From the NCBI GenBank assembly GCA_902493585.1, contig CABUPZ010000033.1:1-24738 (forward strand): DNA of 24,738 nucleotides, read 5' to 3'. The position numbers and the translations under genes are program-made. This document shows, piece by piece, positions 6,337 to 13,739 of the stretch; the first letter of the stretch is position 1, and each line of letters begins with the position of its first letter. Below the pieces are notes generated by a model. The model ran no database searches. It worked only from the letters and a program-made list of their open reading frames with translations, and was not told where the DNA came from. This DNA comes from an uncultured Fusicatenibacter sp. Lineage in GTDB: Bacteria; Bacillota; Clostridia; Lachnospirales; Lachnospiraceae.

Positions 6337-6987
6337 TTACAAGTCAAAAAGAACCAGCTTTCTTCCATTTCCGGATGCGGAAGCTGTCTCACATTTGGGC
6401 GTCAGGTGAAGATTTTCTCCCTCCATCAGAACCGCCCGGACCGGACTTCCGTCCATTCCTTTCATCCTTAGAGGCGCCGCCACCAGAACATACTGTCCCG
6501 GAGCCGCCTTCGACATATCCAGATTTTCCAGGATCACCATTCCCGTTCCCAGAAGAATCCGGTGTATTTCCGTACAGGTCTCTTCGCTGCCCACGTTCAT
6601 TCCTTCCACCCCAAGAAGCTGAAGTCGTTTTTCCGCCAGATAGCCGGCGCCCTCACAGGTAAGTTCAATTTCCCCCTGGATCAGCAGGCGTTCGCACCCT
6701 TTGGGAACCACAGGCTCCAGCATCTCCCTGGTCACCTTTCCCTCCAGCGCAACCACATAGCATGGCCCGATGGTCTGCTCCAGAGTAATCTCCTCGATCG
6801 TCTTCCCCTCCGGAAGAAAATGCCAGGGCGCATCCATATGCGTCCCGCTGTGCGTTCCCAGAGTAATCCGAGTGAGATTATATTCATCTCCCTTTCGTAT
6901 TTCATTCACAGGTTCCGCCGTCGGAACGGGATCGCCTGGATAAATTGCGGTAGAAAAAAGCTCTCTGGTAATGTCATACAGTTTCAT
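6337..6987 (-). CDS. Cyclase/arylformamidase-family metal hydrolase
   Basis: This 216-residue protein belongs to the cyclase (KynB-like) family, metal-dependent hydrolases that include kynurenine formamidase, isatin hydrolase and polyketide cyclases. The family signature HSGTHMDAPWHF (residues 46-57) supplies the metal ligands. MKLYDITRELFSTAIYPGDP is the normal N-terminus, and a Gly-rich ligand region (GVEGMNVGSEETCTEIHR) comes later. Length and start are typical. The gene stands alone, with its own promoter (7056-7084) and terminator. No tryptophan-degradation genes are nearby, so the substrate is unknown. The last 20 or so residues (ETASASGNGRKLVLFDL) are an unremarkable tail. Confidence 0.85.
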   Translation of the reverse strand: MKLYDITRELFSTAIYPGDPVPTAEPVNEIRKGDEYNLTRITLGTHSGTHMDAPWHFLPEGKTIEEITLEQTIGPCYVVALEGKVTREMLEPVVPKGCERLLIQGEIELTCEGAGYLAEKRLQLLGVEGMNVGSEETCTEIHRILLGTGMVILENLDMSKAAPGQYVLVAAPLRMKGMDGSPVRAVLMEGENLHLTPKCETASASGNGRKLVLFDL

Positions 6988-7055
6988 CTTCCAACCTCAT
7001 GCTCATATAAATTCGCAGTCTTTCTGCTGCGGAGTGCAAAATACGCACTTTCATG

Positions 7056-7084
7056 AGTATACCTCTTTTCCCTTCCGGATACAA
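7056..7084 (-). promoter_or_regulatory. Promoter of the cyclase gene
   Basis: On the minus strand -10 is TATACT (7056-7061) and -35 is TTGTAT (7079-7084), spacer 17. The -10 matches consensus at 5 of 6 positions and the -35 at 3. The start codon is about 69 bases downstream. Confidence 0.55.
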
Positions 7085-7273
7085 GTATTTTTTAAGGAAA
7101 TATGCGGGGGCGGATGGCTGTTTGGGCAGCATCACGCTACGATTGCTGCTTGATTTTTCGTGTACTTTGGAACTGAAATTAATTTTAAAGAACTTCTAAG
7201 AAAAAACACGAATGATTCTTAACTGTTTTATGATAAAGTCGGTTTATGAAATTGATATTTGGAGGAATTCTAT

Positions 7274-7777
7274 ATGAAAAGGGAAAATAAAGTCACTGTA
7301 ACGCTGCTTATTGTCTATCTGATCCTTCTGACATGGATCATACTGTTTAAGCTACAGTTTTCTTTGTCAGATTTAGTTTCTACACGTTCTGTCAATCTGG
7401 TGCCTTTTGGGGAATCTGTGATTGTAAACGGGAAAGTATCTTTCGACGAAATCATAAACAACTTTATTGTTTTTATACCGGTCGGCATCTATCTTGGCAT
7501 GCTGAAACCACGCTGGCCTTTATGGAAAAAGCTTTGTCCTGTTTTTGGCATCAGTCTGTTGTATGAAATCCTTCAGTTCATCTTTGCCATCGGAGCCAGC
7601 GACATCACCGATCTGATCACCAACACAACCGGCGGACTGACAGGAATCGCTTTTGTCTTCCTGGCCTCCAAAATACTGAAAACCAGAACAGCCAAAATAC
7701 TCAATACACTGGCAGGCATCTGCACCATCCTCGTGATCTGCTTCCTAATGCTGCTGATTTTTGCCAACTATTCATAG
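7274..7777 (+). CDS. VanZ-family membrane protein
   Basis: This 167-residue membrane protein has about four hydrophobic segments. VanZ-type motifs are all present: NLVPFGES after the first helix, NNFIVFIPVGIYLGML in the second, and LYEILQFIFAIGASDITDLI followed by NTTGGLTG in the third. VanZ proteins give mild resistance to teicoplanin and lipoglycopeptides in some hosts, but most chromosomal homologues are uncharacterised. ATG 7274 has GGAGG eight bases upstream; a TTG five codons earlier lies on that site and is not used. It is the only plus-strand gene outside the IS element and stands alone. The 286 bases before it hold the divergent cyclase promoter, and I see no clear promoter for this gene. 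Confidence 0.88.
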   Translation: MKRENKVTVTLLIVYLILLTWIILFKLQFSLSDLVSTRSVNLVPFGESVIVNGKVSFDEIINNFIVFIPVGIYLGMLKPRWPLWKKLCPVFGISLLYEILQFIFAIGASDITDLITNTTGGLTGIAFVFLASKILKTRTAKILNTLAGICTILVICFLMLLIFANYS

Positions 7778-7933
7778 CACACTCTGATACGCTGATAAAC
7801 TCCCTGCTTATAAAAAAGGCATACCCACCTGACACAGACAAAATTTCAAAACCCTTCCGTCCAAACCACCCACCGTCCCCAATGCACAAACGCCGCGCCG
7901 CCGGTTCCCACTCCCGCTTTCGCCGTCCGCATT

Positions 7934-7962
7934 AAAAAAACGCCGAACCTACGTCCGGCGTT
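7934..7962 (-). terminator. Terminator of the rpsF-rpsR operon
   Basis: AACGCCG (7939-7945) and CGGCGTT (7956-7962) pair with a 10-base loop, and on the minus strand a T run (7934-7938) follows. It lies 21 bases after the rpsR stop. Confidence 0.85.
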
Positions 7963-7982
7963 CTGCATTTCTGTTTAGTGAA

Positions 7983-8240
7983 TCAATCATCCACGTACGG
8001 CATGATCGCCATATGACGTGCTCTCTTCACTGCTACAGTGATTGCTCTCTGATGTTTTGCACAGGTTCCTGTCACTCTTCTCGGAAGGATTTTTCCCCGC
8101 TCAGAAACATATTTTTTCAGCTTGTTTGCATCTTTGTAATCGATGACATTATCTTTTCCGCAGAATACACATACTTTTCTTCTTCTGCCCGGGCGTCTTC
8201 TTGCTGCGCCTTCCGGTCTTTCACTCTTATTAAAAGCCAT
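7983..8240 (-). CDS. rpsR: 30S ribosomal protein S18
   Basis: This 85-residue small-subunit protein binds S6 and the central 16S rRNA domain. The basic N-terminus (RRRPGRRRK) is followed by CVFCGK and, further on, CAKH, the four-ligand zinc form of S18. The conserved IDYKDANKLKKYVSERGKI and KHQRAITVAVKRAR stretches are intact. ATG has AGGAGG a few bases upstream. It lies 44 bases after rpsF with no ssb gene between, which departs from the usual rpsF-ssb-rpsR order of Firmicutes. Confidence 0.98.
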   Translation of the reverse strand: MAFNKSERPEGAARRRPGRRRKVCVFCGKDNVIDYKDANKLKKYVSERGKILPRRVTGTCAKHQRAITVAVKRARHMAIMPYVDD

Positions 8241-8284
8241 TTGCTTTTCCTCCTTCTATTTTATTCCATTTGTACGCTTCTTTC

Positions 8285-8572
8285 TCAGGCATCCTTGCGG
8301 ACAACTAAGTATCTCAGCACGTTGTCCATGATACGCATATGTCTCTCGACTTCTGCCGGACAGGTGCTGTCTGCTTCAAACTGAACAAAATAGTAGAAGC
8401 CTTCGCGCATGTGCTGAATTTCGTAAGCTAATCTCTTCTTACCCCATTCTTCTACTTCTGTGATCACGCCATTGTAACGGGTGATGTAGCCTTTTGCTTT
8501 TTCAACAACTGCTGCTCTTTCCTCGTCTTCCAGCTTGGCATTCACAACTAACGCTAATTCATACTTGTTCAT
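8285..8572 (-). CDS. rpsF: 30S ribosomal protein S6
   Basis: This 95-residue small-subunit protein pairs with S18. Typical motifs are MNKYELALVVNAKL at the N-terminus, WGKKRLAYEIQHMREGFYYFVQFEA in the middle (quoted in part) and the VLRYLVVRKD ending. The ATG is preceded by AAGGAGG. It is the first gene of the operon, with a strong promoter at 8667-8696 and a roughly 90-base leader containing a long hairpin. Confidence 0.98.
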   Translation of the reverse strand: MNKYELALVVNAKLEDEERAAVVEKAKGYITRYNGVITEVEEWGKKRLAYEIQHMREGFYYFVQFEADSTCPAEVERHMRIMDNVLRYLVVRKDA

Positions 8573-8599
8573 GCTGTTTTACCTCCTTATGGTCTTTTG

Positions 8600-8634
8600 G
8601 CTCCCTGTTCTGGTTTGGAAACACTGCAGGGAAC
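8600..8634 (-). promoter_or_regulatory. Leader hairpin of rpsF, possible S6:S18 autoregulatory site
   Basis: In the rpsF leader GTTCCCTG and CAGGGAGC form an 8-bp outer stem (one G-U pair), enclosing a smaller GTTT/AAAC stem. Many bacteria have an rpsF leader stem bound by the S6:S18 dimer for feedback control. I see the stem but have not matched the known bulge motif with certainty. Confidence 0.4.
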
Positions 8635-8666
8635 AAGGATCTGTGAATTTTGTCTCACAAGTGTTG

Positions 8667-8696
8667 ACTATACCATATCTTAAATCTTTCTGTCAA
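8667..8696 (-). promoter_or_regulatory. Promoter of rpsF-rpsR
   Basis: On the minus strand -35 is TTGACA (8691-8696) and -10 is TATAGT (8667-8672), with an 18-base spacer. It is a strong vegetative promoter, as expected for ribosomal protein genes. The leader to the ATG is about 90 bases. Confidence 0.8.
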
Positions 8697-8822
8697 GGAT
8701 TTTTTGATGTACTCTTCACTTTTTCCGAAACAGTAAGGTATTTATCGCGGCTTATACCAGATCTGCGCATTTGCTGAGCAGACCGTAGGAAAACGCTGTG
8801 CCTGTGGACATTCTCTCACGAA

Positions 8823-10016
8823 TCACAGGAATTCCACTTCCAGGAGAACGACTTCATTGTCCGTGCCGATTCTCAGCCCCGGTCCCCAGAATCCGGCTCC
8901 GGAAGTTACCACACTGTACATGTCTCCGATTTTTCTGACTCCGCAGGGATTTTTCCACATCAGCCGCAGGAACAGATTTCCCGGAAACACCTGTCCGTTG
9001 TGGGTATGGCCCGACAGGTCCAGATCCACGCCCGCCGCCGCCAGCTCCTTCAACTGTTTGGGCTGATGGTCGATCACAAGAACCGGAAGCGTCCGGTCGA
9101 TACTGTTCAGCAGTTCTGCCGGTTCCATACGGGTCTCTCCGGTCTTCTCAATCCTCTGGGGATCTTTTCGTCCCGCGAGATAGAAACTTTCGTCCATCAG
9201 CCGGACCTCATCATTCATCATATGGATCTTTGCCTGGCGCAGAAACGCGTCAAACCGCGGATCCACCTGTACCCCACCCGGCACCGGAAATGTAAAACCC
9301 GCCAGAATTCTCTCATTAATATCATGGTTTCCCCAGCACGCCCATGTACCCAGTCGGCTCTTCATTCCAGCCAGCAGCCGCGCCGTCCCTTCCGGATCTT
9401 CGATGGATGAGAAATCATTATCGAACAGGTCTCCCGCAATCACCACCAGGTCCGGCTCACACTGACCGACCAGTTCCGTCATCCGCTCGACCTGCTTTTT
9501 TCCGACGCTGCTTCCAAGGTGGAGGTCCGCCAGCAGTGCGATCCTCATTGTCCGTTTCCCTTCCACTGCATATTTCTTCGAAATTTTTACCTGATACCGT
9601 GTCAGGGAAATTTTTCCTGCATGGTGGATTCCATAGATGACCACCGCCGCCATCCCTGCCGCTCCCAGGCTGCCGCAGAAAGCCATTCCCCCTCTGGAAT
9701 ACAGCCAGGTGTCCGCCAGCCAGGTCATTGAAAGGATTCTGTGTACCACATCCAGGATCAGTGTGATTCCCAAAATATAGGCAAAGCTTCCCAGCCACTG
9801 ATCGCTGATCTTTTTCAGATAACGCCGGATTGGATACCGCCGGACGAGAAAGCTGATCAGAAGAGACATCATAAGAAATGAGTAAACCGCAAGCACGAGG
9901 ATCAGCCCCGCTCCTTTCCCAAGCACGGGAACCGCGGCATGAAGCCATCGGATCATCCAGTAGAGAATATATGCATTGCAAAGCAAATAAAACGGTGCCA
10001 GAAAAACTGCTGCCAT
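8823..10016 (-). CDS. Membrane-anchored metallophosphoesterase (YkuE-like)
   Basis: This 397-residue protein has about four hydrophobic segments in its first 135 residues (about 3-27, 36-58, 76-92, 111-131), followed by a calcineurin-like phosphoesterase domain. Metal-binding motifs are in order: DLHLG (164-168), GDLFDND (195-201), GNHD (229-232), a DHQP motif near 320 and SGHTHNGQ near 338. Such enzymes hydrolyse phosphomonoesters or diesters; relatives act on lipids such as UDP-diacylglucosamine, but the substrate here cannot be told. The catalytic domain probably faces the cytoplasm. The gene stands alone, and a copy of the palindromic repeat separates it from the PHP gene upstream. The ATG has AAAGGTG about ten bases before it. 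Confidence 0.88.
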   Translation of the reverse strand: MAAVFLAPFYLLCNAYILYWMIRWLHAAVPVLGKGAGLILVLAVYSFLMMSLLISFLVRRYPIRRYLKKISDQWLGSFAYILGITLILDVVHRILSMTWLADTWLYSRGGMAFCGSLGAAGMAAVVIYGIHHAGKISLTRYQVKISKKYAVEGKRTMRIALLADLHLGSSVGKKQVERMTELVGQCEPDLVVIAGDLFDNDFSSIEDPEGTARLLAGMKSRLGTWACWGNHDINERILAGFTFPVPGGVQVDPRFDAFLRQAKIHMMNDEVRLMDESFYLAGRKDPQRIEKTGETRMEPAELLNSIDRTLPVLVIDHQPKQLKELAAAGVDLDLSGHTHNGQVFPGNLFLRLMWKNPCGVRKIGDMYSVVTSGAGFWGPGLRIGTDNEVVLLEVEFL

Positions 10017-10054
10017 ACTTTATTTTCACCTTTCCGCAATCTGACATCAATTTC

Positions 10055-10088
10055 CCCGTAACAATTCAGCCAGCTGAACTGTTACGGG
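10055..10088. repeat. Dispersed palindromic repeat, copy A
   Basis: A 34-base hairpin: CCCGTAACA, one unpaired A, TTCAGC, a CA loop, GCTGAA, one unpaired C, TGTTACGGG. All other positions pair. There is no T tract on either strand, so it is not a standard terminator. It shares the 16-base core ATTCAGCCAGCTGAAC with copy B, while the outer stem differs by a compensated pair (ACA/TGT here, ACC/GGT there). It lies between the PHP stop and the phosphoesterase start. Confidence 0.8.
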
Positions 10089-10098
10089 AAAATCAAGG

Positions 10099-10899
10099 TC
10101 AAAGCTTGTTTTCAATAATCGAATCCAGCTCCCGGCGGCGTTTTCTTCCCCGCCATCCGTTCGCCACTTTATTATAGATATAAAAGGAATCCACGATCAC
10201 CTCGTTCAATTTCCCGATCTTTCCCTTGGTCGTCCGCTCATAATGCGTGCCGCCGCATTCAATCTTCGGGCACGTCTTTACAAACGCAATCAGGTCATCT
10301 TCACTGCGGACCGATTCCGGAAATTCGCTGTACGCCATGCCGATGCAGTCCAGCCGGTGTGCATCGCTTCCGCCAAATCCCGGTTTGTTGTATTCCTCGG
10401 CAAGCTTCCGTGCCTTTGCGTTGGTCTCCTCACTTTCGCAGGCGTTGTATATCTCCACGAAATCAAACTGCGGCATCAGAGCTGTGATCTTTTCCTTATA
10501 CTTTTCCTTCCGCATAGTGGTCGTGATCATACTCATAAATTTCTCTCCATACGGATGCGCCGGACCTAGAATCCCTCCGTAAGCATGTACGATCTTGATC
10601 AGCAGCGAGGCTGGCAGCCCACGGAGCTCCAGGATCTTCAGCTTTACGCCAAACGGCATGATCACAAGAATATGTCCGCAGTCACAGGTATCATATTCCA
10701 CGCCTTTCAGCACAATAAAATCCTGATGCGCTTTACCTTTGATGGAATTCTTCCATTCCCTGTATCCGTCGTAAGAATTGTGATCCGAAACCAGCATTCC
10801 ACCGAATCCCTTCTTTTTCAGCGCACAGATATATTCTTCAATCACAACTTTTCCATCCATGGAGCCTTCTTTTGTATGACAATGCATATCAAACTTCAT
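10099..10899 (-). CDS. PHP-domain phosphoesterase
   Basis: This 266-residue protein of the PHP (polymerase and histidinol phosphatase) superfamily is a trinuclear-metal phosphoesterase. Metal ligands are visible in HCH (6-8), SDHN (38-41), GVEY (about 66-69), PAHPYG (about 114) and GSDAH (near 177). The length suits stand-alone PHP proteins such as nucleoside 3',5'-bisphosphate or oligonucleotide phosphatases. The substrate is unknown. The ATG has AGGGGG eight bases upstream. A TATGAT -10-like box lies in the 163-base gap after the FliB-like gene, but the -35 is weak. The basic C-terminus (RGRKRRREL) may contact nucleic acid. Confidence 0.85.
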   Translation of the reverse strand: MKFDMHCHTKEGSMDGKVVIEEYICALKKKGFGGMLVSDHNSYDGYREWKNSIKGKAHQDFIVLKGVEYDTCDCGHILVIMPFGVKLKILELRGLPASLLIKIVHAYGGILGPAHPYGEKFMSMITTTMRKEKYKEKITALMPQFDFVEIYNACESEETNAKARKLAEEYNKPGFGGSDAHRLDCIGMAYSEFPESVRSEDDLIAFVKTCPKIECGGTHYERTTKGKIGKLNEVIVDSFYIYNKVANGWRGRKRRRELDSIIENKL

Positions 10900-11062
10900 T
10901 TTGATACCCCCTTTCGTTTCCGGGACGTCTTCTCTAAAAGTTTATACTAACTATATCATACCACTTTTTGCAGAAAATCAAAAGTATTACCGGAAATTTT
11001 TTAACTGTCAGCAGCCCTTCAGCCAGATTTGCCTATTTACCGCGCGGACTCTAGAGCGTGCT

Positions 11063-12208
11063 TTATGCCATCAGACGGAAAAATTCTGTCAGACCGAACG
11101 GAACCAGCTGGCGTTCCAGGGCGATGAGGTTGGGATCCGAATGCTCGATCTCTTTGGACAGTCGATGCGCTGTCCATAGAAAATCCTCCAGCGTCAGAGT
11201 CTCTTGCTGTGCCTTCCAGCGCGCCATGGCAAGTTCTTCCGTCAGCCTTGTGGCAGCGGCAGCCATTTTTATCTTTCCATATGCCTGCCCGTCATAGACT
11301 GCGCCTGCAAAGTAGGTATATGTATAATAGACCATCAGCTGCTCACGCAGATTTTCCAGATCCACTCCGCTGTTCCGGCAGCTTTCCTTCCATGCTTCTC
11401 TCATGGCCTGATATTTCTCTCCACTCTGACTGTAAAGCATCCGGCGCGTCTGCCACAATTCTTCCGGCCAGTTTTCCTGCAGCACTTCCATCCCTTTCAG
11501 AATCCGGAACATCTGAAAGGCAGGATCTCTCTGGCTCCCTTCCCGATACTGCTCCATATCCTTTCGAAACCAGTCTGCAACCTCCGGTCTCCGGTATCGT
11601 TCCAGCAGTTCCTGCGTCTCGCCAAGCCGCTGCCCCTGGATCCTTCCCTGAAAATCATGAACCAGCGCCAGCGCCATACAGCTCCTTGTTCCGGCATCCA
11701 TGGTACGGTTCTGAAGAATTTCAAACACCGCTTCCCGCACATCCAGCAGATTGGTGAACAGGAAATAGTCGAAATCTTTATAGTCCTCCTCCCTCCGCAC
11801 AGGAATCTCCCTGCGAAGGAAACGCACCTTTTCCCTGCTGCCAAGAATGATCCGCGCCGCAGCCATGCAGGACAGGGACAGGGAAATCTCCCGGCAGTCC
11901 TCAAATTCCTCGATATGCCTCGGATATCTGCGGCAGGTCCTGCAAAAGTAATCGCTGCCTCCCTCCAGATAAAGCTCACAGAGGTTTTCCTTGTTGAGAA
12001 ATGCACACCGGCCTTTCCGCTGCAGGAAAGATTTCTCCTTCCAGTTGACGGAGGCACGTACTTTCCTGCCGAACGGACCTCTGATCTTTTTATACTTCTT
12101 CAAGGTCTTATCGTCGATCATGATCGCCCAGCCCGCACAGCAGGTGTCCGGGCATTCCGAAGCGATGCAGCGAAATCGTTTATAATAATGCGGTATTGTA
12201 ACTTCCAT
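11063..12208 (-). CDS. fliB: FliB-like lysine N-methylase
   Basis: This 381-residue protein has the FliB cysteine pattern: Cys14, Cys19, Cys23-Cys24 in CIASECPDTCCAGW, then Cys68, Cys77, and Cys89/Cys92 in FCRTCRRYPR. FliB in Salmonella methylates flagellin lysines; in many Clostridia the homologues occur without flagellar genes, so the target may be another surface or cellular protein. No flagellar gene lies in this window. Its ATG is one base after the pap stop codon, with the ribosome binding site (AGAGG) inside the end of pap, so the two genes are translationally coupled. It is the last gene of the run that begins with the dipeptidase and Wadjet genes. The family call is firm; the function is uncertain. 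Confidence 0.82.
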   Translation of the reverse strand: MEVTIPHYYKRFRCIASECPDTCCAGWAIMIDDKTLKKYKKIRGPFGRKVRASVNWKEKSFLQRKGRCAFLNKENLCELYLEGGSDYFCRTCRRYPRHIEEFEDCREISLSLSCMAAARIILGSREKVRFLRREIPVRREEDYKDFDYFLFTNLLDVREAVFEILQNRTMDAGTRSCMALALVHDFQGRIQGQRLGETQELLERYRRPEVADWFRKDMEQYREGSQRDPAFQMFRILKGMEVLQENWPEELWQTRRMLYSQSGEKYQAMREAWKESCRNSGVDLENLREQLMVYYTYTYFAGAVYDGQAYGKIKMAAAATRLTEELAMARWKAQQETLTLEDFLWTAHRLSKEIEHSDPNLIALERQLVPFGLTEFFRLMA

Positions 12209-12209
12209 C

Positions 12210-13703
12210 TCAATCCTCTTTCAGTCGTTTTTCCAGTGCGTCCACAACCGTCTCCAGCACCTTGATCCGGGCATAATATTTACAGTTGCCCTCCACAATG
12301 ATCCACGGCGCATAGGACGTGGACGTCCGGATCAGCATTTCATTGACCGCTTCCTCGTACTGATCCCACTTTTCCCGGTTTCTCCAGTCTTCGTCTGTAA
12401 TCTTCCACTGTTTGTCCGGATTTTCCTGGCGCGCTTTGAATCGCCGTGCCTGCTCCTCCTTGTCGATCTGCATCCAGAATTTCAGCACCACGGCGCCTTC
12501 TCTGGCGAGGTCCCGCTCCATCTCATTGATCTCCCGGTAGGCGCGCTGCCATTCCTGTGTCGTACAGAATCCTTCGATCCGTTCCACCATCACACGGCCA
12601 TACCAGGTCCGGTCAAAGACAGCGATATGCCCTGCTTTCGGCATCGCCCGCCAGAATCTCCACAGATAATGGTGTGCCCGTTCGATATCGTTGGGGGACG
12701 CGGTGGGATTTACCACATAACCCCGCGGATCCATTTTTTCGGTGAGACGTTTGATGGCGCCTCCTTTGCCTCCGGCGTCCCACCCCTCGAAACCAAGCAC
12801 CACCGGGATCCGTTTGCGGTACAGTTTGCCGTGAAGCTCCTCGATCCGCTCCTGAAGCTTTTTCAGTTTCTTTTTATATTCTTCTTTCTCCATGGGCAGG
12901 GACAGATCCACCTTGGAAAGGGTGGATTCCTGAAGCTCAGCATCGGACGGCGTGTGAAGCGGGGCAGGCTGCTGCGGTTCTGCCGGAGCCGTGGCTTTCC
13001 GGATTGCTCCGGCCAGTGCTTCCGCCACAAGCGTATAGATCTTTACCGTGGCATATCGGCGGTCCACTGCCTCGATGATATTCCAGGGTGCATAATCTGT
13101 ATCCGTCCGAAGGATCATCTCTTCGTTCATCTTCTGATAACATTCAAACTCCTCATTCCGTTTCAGATCCTGACGGCTGACCCTCCAGGCGGTATCCTCC
13201 GACTCCAGCAGCTTTTTGAACCGCTTTTTCTGTTCCTTCTTATCGATGTCAAGGAAGAATTTGACCAGCACGATTCCCCCATCCGTCAGCTGGCGTTCAA
13301 AAGCCAGGATGGAATCAAAGGCTTCCAGCACCTTCGCTTCGCCGGTCTTCTGGTCAAAACGGTCATTGAGTACCCGCCGGTACCAGCTGCTGTCATACAG
13401 AGCGATCCTTCCCGCTTCCGGAAGTTTTGTCCAGAAACGCCACAGATAAGGATGCAGCCGTTCTTCCTCCGTTTCATTCTTGACCGGATAAACGGTAAAA
13501 CCACGGGGATCCAGCGCATGGATCAGCGCGCCGATCTGGGCGCCTTTTCCGGAGGCGCCATATCCTTCAAAAACGATCATCACCGGAATCTTCCGTTCCC
13601 GGCATTCCCGCTGAAGTCTTCCAAGCTCCGGTTCCAGCTGCTTCATCCGTTTCTCATACTCTTCTTTTTCCATTTTCTTTGTGAGATCTATTTTCTCCAG
13701 CAT
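12210..13703 (-). CDS. pap: Polyphosphate:AMP phosphotransferase (two-domain PPK2)
   Basis: This 497-residue enzyme has two fused PPK2 domains. Family members transfer phosphate from polyphosphate to AMP, giving ADP. Domain 1 has a Walker A motif GYGASGKG (47-54) but an altered second motif LYDSSWYRR (102-110). Domain 2 has GWDAGGKG (307-314) and a canonical FDRTWYGR (363-370), so domain 2 is likely the catalytic one, as in other two-domain members. The linker near 238-255 is rich in Pro and Ala. The start is ATG 13703, eight bases after AAGGAGG; the ATG seven codons earlier lies on that site. It begins 36 bases after jetD and touches fliB. No other polyphosphate gene is nearby. Confidence 0.92.
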   Translation of the reverse strand: MLEKIDLTKKMEKEEYEKRMKQLEPELGRLQRECRERKIPVMIVFEGYGASGKGAQIGALIHALDPRGFTVYPVKNETEEERLHPYLWRFWTKLPEAGRIALYDSSWYRRVLNDRFDQKTGEAKVLEAFDSILAFERQLTDGGIVLVKFFLDIDKKEQKKRFKKLLESEDTAWRVSRQDLKRNEEFECYQKMNEEMILRTDTDYAPWNIIEAVDRRYATVKIYTLVAEALAGAIRKATAPAEPQQPAPLHTPSDAELQESTLSKVDLSLPMEKEEYKKKLKKLQERIEELHGKLYRKRIPVVLGFEGWDAGGKGGAIKRLTEKMDPRGYVVNPTASPNDIERAHHYLWRFWRAMPKAGHIAVFDRTWYGRVMVERIEGFCTTQEWQRAYREINEMERDLAREGAVVLKFWMQIDKEEQARRFKARQENPDKQWKITDEDWRNREKWDQYEEAVNEMLIRTSTSYAPWIIVEGNCKYYARIKVLETVVDALEKRLKED

Positions 13704-13739
13704 CCGTTTTTCCTCCTTCTCCATTTGCAGGTATCCCGC

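Noticed and set aside
7110..7160. Small hairpin (GCAGCA/TGCTGC) with a nearby T run between the cyclase and vanZ genes
   Set aside because: The stem is six base pairs with a 12-base loop and no gene ends there; too weak to call.
10981..11035. Possible fifth copy of the dispersed repeat (TTCAGCCAG next to AACTGTCAG)
   Set aside because: Only a 9-base core is shared, the order of the parts is scrambled and no hairpin forms; it could be chance.
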